64,000 bases of DNA from Peromyscus leucopus. Taxonomy: Eukaryota > Chordata > Mammalia > Rodentia > Cricetidae. The position numbers and the translations under genes are program-made. Of the stretch, positions 58,296 through 64,000 are shown piece after piece. The stretch is taken from the NCBI RefSeq assembly GCF_004664715.2, contig NC_051076.1:2916451-2980450 (forward strand). Reading direction: 5' to 3'. Numbering within the stretch: the stretch's first letter is position 1; each line of letters opens with the position of its first letter. The notes beneath the pieces are model-generated. The model saw only the letters and a program-made list of their open reading frames with translations, ran no database searches and was not told the origin of the DNA.

Positions 58296-61200
58296 GTGCA
58301 TACATACACACATGTGGGGGCCAGAGGATGACACTGGCTGTTCCTCAGATTCTGTACATTTTGTCAGGAAAAGAGATGCAATAGGAACACTCACTGGCCT
58401 TGGACTTGACAGCCAGGATCTACTGTCTGCACCTTCCCAGCACTGGGGTTACAAGCATGTATTGTAACGCTCACCTTCTCTTTTAGTGTAAGTGCTGGAG
58501 ATCAAATTCAAGTCCTCACATTTATAAGATAAGCACTCTACCAATGAGCCACCTTGCAAGTCTAGCAAGAATTCTCACCTATTCCCTTTTCTTTTAGCCA
58601 AAATCAATACCTAAAGAAGTTTAGTAGCTAATTTCTACCCACTTCTATACTTCTTACTTGAATTAACCTAATTATTTCTGTGACAAATTACCTGTCTTTG
58701 TCTTCAGCAAAAACCTCTGGACTGAGTCTGATCTGCTGGTAATGAATGTCAGGGGAACATGCCACAGATACCTAAAAGAAAGCAAGTATGCATTGCGCAT
58801 TGTTTGTATTCACTCAACGAGCAGCTTTTAAGACATCTACCCATCAGGTGCCAGTTTAAAACGGTGGCATTGAGAAGGTTATGCCAAGACCAAGTAGCTG
58901 GCTGCCTTCCAGCTCAGCTACTATTCCTCCTTCTCAGACTCTAATGTGATGAGAAAAGCAGGCTCAAGTAACTAATGACTAGCAGCCCAAAGCCTAACCT
59001 CAAATAATGATCACTAGTAATGGCACAAATTGTCATCATGTCCCTCCTTAATCATGTGCCAAAAAGATACATGTCACTTCTCTTCTGTGGAGTTTCTCCA
59101 AACAACCTGAATCTGATCAAGAAGAAACAGTAGAAGAAAATAGAATTGAAGAAAATTCTAGTAAAGTAACTCCCTTGAACTAAAAAAATAAAAAATGTCA
59201 AGGGGCACAAGGACTGGAAAATTGCTACAAAAAAGTGAAACCAAAATTATGTGGCAATAAAATATGAAATATACTAAATTTGGGAGTAAAATTTTTCTAT
59301 TTTGATATGAGGACATTTTAAGACAACTTGAAAAACTGAATAGGCATTATAGATTAAATTATGGTATTGTATTAAGTTTATTTCCTAATTGTGCTATGAT
59401 TACATAAGTGAATGTTTTTATTTTCTTAAAAATATAATTTCTCTATATATCTTGATGTATATATAATATATGTAATATGTTACATATGCTATTGCATTCA
59501 TATTGCCTACACACATGTAAGTTATATATTATATAATGCTTTCTTTTTATGTATACAAAGAATCATAAATCAAGTGTGATAGAATTAACACATATCTGTG
59601 TAAAGTATATGTAGAAATTCTTTTCACTACTTTTGTAATGTTCTAATTGAAATTAGTTCAAGATATAGCAAATACCTTACAAGTAGCAACATGTCATTTC
59701 TAATAATACTCCAGGATGTAACTCAGAATTCTAAAGAAGAGAATTGTCTCGTAATTCCTGGAAATCATATAAATTCTTTTGTCAACTCCAACTAATGCCA
59801 GGCACCACTGCAACTTAGCAGCAGCTACTTACTTAGATCAGAGCTGATTTCAAGCCAGCAACTAGAAATGACATCCTATTAAACTACTAAACAGGAGAAT
59901 GTAAAAATAATGATATAATGATAGATTGCCAGCTTTACAGAGATTCAAAGCCCCTTTAATCCTTTTGGGAAGGTAGGGGTATAGGTCATCTGAGTGGGAC
60001 ACACAGATTCAGCTGAAACATTCTAAGGACAGGGGTGAGGGCAGGACTTCAAAAGGAAGACTTTATCCCACCAAGGAGGAGATACCCCCTGTGAACATTA
60101 CCCAGTCTCTGAGATGCTTTCAGAACCCTTCATATAGTGTTCTTGCTTCATGTGCACATTCCGCCCTCTTACAGTGATGGTTATCAGGGGAAAGCCCTTC
60201 TGCAGTGTCCACGTGTTCATCATGGTCTTCACATCTACACCTTCCTGAAGCCAGTGCTGGTTTATAGACAAAGGGGTGGGGGGGGGGCAATGCATCATCT
60301 GAGATCCTACTCTGAGAAGAAGAGGCAAGCTTGTGCTCCCAGACCCACTAGCTACTTCCAGTCTCCTCTGTTCTTCAGCTTCCTTTCCTAGGTGCCCTTC
60401 CCTCCTATCCCCAGACATTGAGACTGTCTACCTTTTCATCATCTCCTCTAAACCTATGTGTCTTGACTGGTAGTATAGTTGGCCCTGTTTGGCACAGCTA
60501 ATGGCCAGGCATATTCATCAGACAGGAAGCTGGCATATGAGCAAAAGAATGAGAGAAGGGGGTAAGGGGACAGCAAGGTTTTCAACACCAGCATGACTGT
60601 GCTGGCTCTTGGACAACCAAGGTAGGAAAACTATTCAGTGAATGGGCTGTGCTTCTAAAGCGATAGCTCTGAGATGGCCTGTACTTGACCAGCAGGTGGA
60701 AGTACAAAAGATGTATTCCTTGGCACTAAAAAAGCTTTTAAGAAAAGATAAAGGATAAAATATTCTATTGTATTAACTAGAAACTATTAATAATTCTATC
60801 TCTGAAAGCAAAAAAGCCAAGGAAATAAAAATATGGTAAATAAATTTGGTTGAATTTCTAGTCATCCATAGCTTTCTATGAAAATATTCCACAAATCCAG
60901 ATTAAACAAAGTCAGATTATTTTGTGGCTCAGCTGGTATGAATCCTAGATTGCTGAACAGTTGAAAACATGAGGTAAAATGGAATTCATGCAAGTTACCA
61001 CCATATACTCTTAGATCTCCCATTCCCATTACCACATTTAAAGACCTGGATAGCACTTGGCTCATGGGTCTGTTGAGAGGAATAAAGATTATATGCCTAA
61101 TTGTTTAGCATGAGCCTGATGCATAGTAAGTGTCCAAGAGTTTTCTCTGCCATTGTGTGATTTTTTTTTCAAATGCAGTGCTCTGGAAATGACTGACATC

Positions 61201-63952
61201 TTCTTTACTGATAGAATCTAATCCCAGGACTGTGGTAATATTTTATTTGTACTTTAATAAATAAAGATTTCCTGGAGATCAGAGGAAAAAGGCCAGGCAT
61301 TATAAGTAAACAAAGAGTCAGGCAGTGGTAGCACATGCCTTTAATCCTATCATTTAGCAGGCAGGATCTCTGTGTGTTCGAGGCCACACTGGAAACAGAG
61401 CCAGGTGTGGTGGCACTTGCCATAATTCCAACACTAGTTAACCATGGAGATCTGGAGGTCTGTACAGACAGGAAGTGACAAGAGCTGGGCATGAAGAGGA
61501 AGTGATGTAGCTGAACAGAGAGAGCAAATCAGATGGCAGAACAGCAAGTCATATAGGCATGGGTAGACAGGGGAGTAACTTGCATTTGGAAGCTGCTGAG
61601 TTGGTGAAATAAGGTTAGCTGTGGCTTTCTCTATTTCCCTGATCTCTCTAAGGCTTTCACCCCTATATCTGGCTCTGTGTTTTTTAATCTAATAAGATCA
61701 TTTAGAAATTCATCTACACAGCCCACCACTGAAACTTTTCCTAACTCCACTGTTTTAGGGAGTTAGGAGTGAAAGGAATGAGTGTCTGTGAGAAGTCACC
61801 AAGGTTGTGACACCCTCTTACATAGACAATTCTTAGGAAAATCTGTAAAAGGCTGCTAGCCTGGTTTGGTTTAAATGATTTAAGTTGAATGAGAGTGATT
61901 TAACTGAGGACCTCAAAAAGTTTGGCACAGAGATACCCCTTAAAGAATATGGAGAAGAACATGCATGGGTGGACAGGTACAGACAGAGAGACTTACTGAG
62001 GTTGGTGCTGAGTGATGGCTTCTAGAGCAGAAGCCATCCATTGTTTGTGTGCCATCTGTGGGGCAAATCTAAAACCAAAAATAAAACACTCTCATTTCTG
62101 TAGAAAGCACTTTGGTTCTTTGTGAAGGAGTACCACAATACAGGAAAAACAAAACAAAACAAGGCAGCTCTCTAGCACTACTCACACTTGCCATGCTATT
62201 CCAAAGGTCCTCATTTTTTGTGTTTTTATAACTATACTTCTGGAGATACTGCACAATTCCTCTTTTAAATGTATCTGCGCTCAGATAATCTCTTAGCATA
62301 TTCAGAATGCAAGCCCCCTGAAAAGATAAGAAAAATAATTGTTATCTATAGTTTATACATTTCAATGCAGCTGCATTTAGTTTTTGAAAAATTTCAACCA
62401 TAGAAAGAGTAAAAATTGACCAGAATCTAATCTTTAGGATTATAGGCCAAACTACAAGTTCAACTAGAAAGAGCTCACATCAGCTAGCATAGTCAGGACC
62501 AAAACCATCAAATCTGGGTTGCCCCTATCCTATACCTGAGCTATAACCCTTTTATCCAACTACTAATGGGTTTAGTGCCCAAACTTCTCTGCAATCTGCT
62601 TTTACCTTTTCATAAGAAACATCATCAAACATCTCCCGAATCTGTGCAGGATTCTCCACAGGTGTGGACACAGGGTGTGAGGAGTTGAATGCATCAACTT
62701 CCATTGCATCAAAACACTTGCCAAAGAAATGCTCTTCCTATTGACATAGAGAAAAGAAAGACAGGGGAGAAAGAAAGACAAGAAGAATAAAAAGAGGAAG
62801 GCTTGATTTGTGGTAATGGAACTAGAATTCCAATTTCTATATCAACTGATTTCATATTTATAGAATTAATACAATAGTCTTGCTAAGCTTTTTTTAAAGA
62901 GCACCCAAGCACCTAAGAAACAGTGGCTGTAAGTAAGCAATTTATATTTCATTTATTTTGGATATTTACCACTTTAGAATAAAGTTAATCTCATGTTAAT
63001 CTAAAAACAAGACCATTCCACTTATAGCCAAAAAACAAAAAACAGAGAAGCAAAAATGTATAGTGATTCCATCAAAGCATATATATTTAACTTTAGCACC
63101 ATGTAGTGAAAGACAATAAATTAGTAGCAAATTCCAACCTCAGCTTTCTTTACTTGGCATATTCAGCCAAATATGTATCTATAATCTTTTTTATTATTAA
63201 AGATGATATATAGAAATGGGATACACTTATGATGCATGGCAATATAATATAATATGTACCTATAATTACAACTGTTTATAAGCATATTATGGGTACAGAT
63301 ATATGAAAAAAAGAAATAACTACCTATAAATGAAAATTATACTAAAAAATTAATTTTTTGTAGAAAGTGAATTTATTTTTGTTTGCTATTTATGATTTTC
63401 TCATGGTTAACACATGGTATTTAAATACACATATAAGTTCTAAAACATTAAATCTGTGATCTAAAAGTCTAGGTTGATAATGTAATGTGTGGTTACTTCA
63501 GCTATAACTCATATAATTTGTCAATTTGGTTTGTATGCAGATTAACAGTAATATTCATCTAATATTTAAATTGCAATGAGCAATCTGAAAGTTGGAAAAC
63601 GGCACAGAACTCTCAGCCTATCATTAGCCCTATTTCTTTACTGTTAAGGGAAAATACAATTTAATACTTCATTTATATAGAAAGTTCATTTAGCATTTTC
63701 AAACATGATTCATCTCTAAGCTTCCATGAAGCTATCATTTCTATAAATTATAAAATCAAAAATGCTGAGTATTTTGCAGAAATATTGAAAAAACAACAGG
63801 TTAACCTAAGATATAAAACATAAATAACAACCACGTACAACTTTTAGTTCAGGATGGGTCACAGTGACAGACACAAACTCCATGAACTTGGCAAATCCTT
63901 CATTGAGCCAAAGATCATTCCACCATTCCATGGTGACCAGATTGCCGAACCA
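50669..63952 (-). CDS. ERAP1: Endoplasmic reticulum aminopeptidase 1 (3' part, 13 exons)
   Basis: ERAP1 is an M1-family zinc aminopeptidase of the ER lumen that trims peptide N-termini for MHC class I loading. Thirteen minus-strand exons give 582 residues that align without a gap to human residues 359-940. They cover the end of catalytic domain II, from just after HELAHQ, then domain III and the helical C-terminal domain IV. The third zinc ligand (Glu of WLNEGFA, human 376) and the transition-state tyrosine (VSY, human 438) are present. The exon with HEXXH and everything 5' of it are beyond the right edge. The gene is convergent with CAST, as in other mammals. LNPEP and ERAP2 are relatives, but the residue-by-residue match and the CAST neighbourhood make ERAP1 the clear assignment. 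Confidence 0.97.
52319..52476 (-). mobile_element. B1 SINE, antisense on plus, intact TSD
   Basis: A poly(T) start and CAAGACAGGGTTTCTCTATG to GTGCCACCACTGCTGG make a full reversed B1. The 14-bp duplication CCTAAAATTCTTTT is at 52305-52318 and 52477-52490. It lies in the last ERAP1 intron, in sense with that gene. Confidence 0.95.
52675..52830 (-). mobile_element. Old B1, antisense on plus
   Basis: TTTGAGACAAGGTGTCACTA ... AGACCAGGCTGGCTTTAACT ... AGTGCTTGGATTAGAAGC is a diverged reversed B1. Confidence 0.8.
53016..53097 (-). CDS. ERAP1: ERAP1 exon, helical domain IV
   Basis: This 82-nt exon encodes [20 protein letters not shown] followed by TRARLEE. It matches human FELGSSSIAHMVMGTTNQFSTRTRLEE. 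GTAAAG donor. Confidence 0.97.
53501..53641 (-). CDS. ERAP1: ERAP1 exon, helical domain IV
   Basis: This 141-nt exon begins [20 protein letters not shown] and ends [20 protein letters not shown] is conserved within the oxytocinase subfamily. GTAAGT donor. Confidence 0.97.
54114..54275 (-). CDS. ERAP1: ERAP1 exon, helical domain IV
   Basis: This 162-nt exon contains [20 protein letters not shown] and ends SQDPEKLQW, with split codons at both ends. It matches human [26 protein letters not shown] donor. Confidence 0.97.
54771..55115 (+). mobile_element. Solo LTR related to the 35258 LTR
   Basis: It starts TGTGGGAGCC, ends TCCCCCCACA, and is 345 bp, the same length as the copy at 35258. The two share GGGGGAGGTCTTTTGC and CACCCCTTGGC-type blocks. 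The flanking hexamers TCAACT and TAAATT agree at only four positions, so the duplication is decayed or the ends have shifted. It lies antisense to ERAP1 between the exons at 54114 and 55445. Confidence 0.78.
55445..55629 (-). CDS. ERAP1: ERAP1 exon, helical domain IV
   Basis: This 185-nt exon contains [20 protein letters not shown] and ends WKASNGNM plus a split serine. The residues equal to the human polymorphic sites 725 and 730 are Arg and Gln. CTCAG acceptor, GTCAGT donor, the latter a slightly unusual +3 C. Confidence 0.97.
56340..56496 (-). CDS. ERAP1: ERAP1 exon, helical domain IV
   Basis: This 157-nt exon begins [20 protein letters not shown] and ends SEVETQFK. It is part of the C-terminal alpha-helical bowl that encloses the substrate cavity. 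CTCAG acceptor, GTAAAA donor. Confidence 0.97.
57701..57884 (-). CDS. ERAP1: ERAP1 exon, domain III-IV junction
   Basis: This 184-nt exon contains [20 protein letters not shown] and ends NNAFQLVS. [16 protein letters not shown] is an M1-family hallmark. CTAG acceptor, GTAATG donor. Confidence 0.97.
58262..58297 (+). repeat. (TATG)n microsatellite
   Basis: Tandem TATG units in the ERAP1 intron between the exons at 57701 and 58692. Confidence 0.92.
58310..58556 (-). mobile_element. Composite SINE (B4-like), antisense on plus
   Basis: CAGCACTGGGGTTACAAGCA is a reversed B1-like part. ATTCAAGTCCTCACATTTAT and CACTCTACCAATGAGCCACC are a reversed tRNA-type head. Confidence 0.65.
58692..58771 (-). 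CDS. ERAP1: ERAP1 exon, domain III
   Basis: This 80-nt exon encodes [20 protein letters not shown] followed by LLKTKT, with split codons at both ends (phase 2 in, phase 1 out). It matches human [20 protein letters not shown]. Asp at human position 575 is conserved. Confidence 0.96.
58980..60100. other. ERAP1 intron, AT-rich, no recognised element
   Basis: Very AT-rich, with TATA-type simple stretches near 59450-59530. No exon is expected, because the protein is contiguous across this intron. Confidence 0.45.
60102..60256 (-). CDS. ERAP1: ERAP1 exon, domain III start
   Basis: This 155-nt exon begins [20 protein letters not shown] and ends SESISETG, the last glycine being split. The [12 protein letters not shown] motif is typical of M1 enzymes. 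The lysine equal to polymorphic human position 528 is Lys here. Confidence 0.97.
61231..61718 (+). mobile_element. LTR-like element containing B1-like modules
   Basis: The block starts TGTGGTAATATTTTATTTGT and ends TTCATCTACA. Within it are two B1-like segments (GCACATGCCTTTAATCCTAT and GGTGGCACTTGCCATAATTC) and a polypyrimidine/CCCTGATCTCT region before CCCCTATATCTGGCTCTG. Flanking hexamers CAGGAC and CAGCCC match at four of six. I take it as a cricetid ERV LTR, but the family name is unknown to me. Confidence 0.55.
61999..62070 (-). CDS. ERAP1: ERAP1 exon, flexible loop
   Basis: This 72-nt exon (24 codons) begins [20 protein letters not shown] and ends APTS. In human ERAP1 the corresponding serine-rich segment is a disordered loop (residues 485-508). 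The Cys-containing frame ICPTDG...FCSR is retained. GTAAGT donor. Confidence 0.95.
62186..62317 (-). CDS. ERAP1: ERAP1 exon, end of catalytic domain
   Basis: This 132-nt exon (44 codons) begins [20 protein letters not shown] and ends EDLWNSMAS. It matches human [26 protein letters not shown] acceptor, AGT/GTGAGT donor. Confidence 0.97.
62606..62737 (-). CDS. ERAP1: ERAP1 exon with catalytic tyrosine
   Basis: This 132-nt exon (44 codons) begins [20 protein letters not shown] and ends MFDDVSYEK. The tyrosine corresponds to human Tyr438, which stabilises the transition state in M1 enzymes. Phase 0 at both ends. Confidence 0.97.
62738..63838. other. ERAP1 intron, AT-rich, no recognised element
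   Basis: No SINE, LTR or exon was recognised between the catalytic-tyrosine exon and the zinc-ligand exon. A short GA-rich run follows the acceptor near 62750-62800. Confidence 0.45.
63839..63952 (-). CDS. ERAP1: ERAP1 exon with third zinc ligand
   Basis: This 114-nt exon (38 codons) begins [20 protein letters not shown] and ends VTHPELKV. In M1 peptidases the Glu of NEGF coordinates the catalytic zinc with the two histidines of HEXXH, which must be in the next upstream exon outside the window. TTTCAG acceptor, GTACGT donor, phase 0. Confidence 0.97.
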
Positions 63953-64000
63953 CTGAAAGGAAAATATGACTGCTTATTCACAAATTTATAGAGAAATTGT

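Noticed and set aside
60257..60418. Open extension of the ERAP1 exon upstream to an ATG (minus strand)
   Set aside because: The reading continues past a clear CAG acceptor into the intron; homology to ERAP1 starts exactly at 60256.

Overview
The window is a piece of a rodent nuclear genome, most likely from a cricetid (hamster, deer mouse or vole group). Rodent SINEs (B1, B2/B3, B4-like) are everywhere, and the young B1 copies carry the internal motif 'accaagtgagttccaggaaaaggc', which I associate with cricetids. There are also rodent L1 3' ends and several ERV-type solo LTRs. No prokaryotic genes, CRISPR arrays, tRNA genes or rRNA genes are visible. Nearly all the open frames longer than 60 codons are intronic noise, SINE or L1 shadow, or microsatellite translation. 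The real coding content is in short spliced exons.

Two convergent genes account for all recognised coding sequence. On the plus strand, from before the left edge to about 47.5 kb, lies CAST (calpastatin, the endogenous inhibitor of calpains). I place 26 coding exons (683 residues) plus a 3'UTR exon. They cover part of the XL/L region, then four inhibitory repeats (I at 11.06-13.90 kb, II at 15.04-21.79 kb, III at 24.93-29.59 kb, IV at 37.55-41.27 kb), each with subdomains A, B and C, then the C-terminal tail with its stop at 45771. Every internal coding exon is a multiple of three and phase 0-0. Inside the intron between subdomains A and B of repeat II sits an alternative first exon (ATG at 16152) encoding a 40-residue MGQFLSS... 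leader. This is the N-terminal T domain of testis-type calpastatin.

On the minus strand, from 50.67 kb to the right edge, lies the 3' part of ERAP1 (endoplasmic reticulum aminopeptidase 1, the peptide trimmer for MHC class I). Thirteen exons encode 582 residues, matching human residues 359-940 position by position. They run from just after the HEXXH zinc motif, whose exon lies beyond the right edge, to the stop at 50669-50671. The third zinc ligand (WLNEGFA) and the catalytic tyrosine are present. The tail-to-tail CAST/ERAP1 order is the known mammalian arrangement. The roughly 3.2 kb between the last CAST signal and the ERAP1 stop holds the two 3'UTRs and no other gene I can recognise.

The introns are a record of insertions: perfect-TSD B1 and B2 copies, an LTR inserted into an older B1, two related 345-bp LTRs, a twin-primed (5'-inverted) L1, a nest of L1/B2/B1 in CAST repeat III, and an LTR-like element with B1-like modules inside it. 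I see no unknown gene system. The most interesting signals are the testis-type promoter exon, a spliceable in-frame 27-nt segment inside an antisense L1, an 18-bp coding duplication, and the LTR structures.
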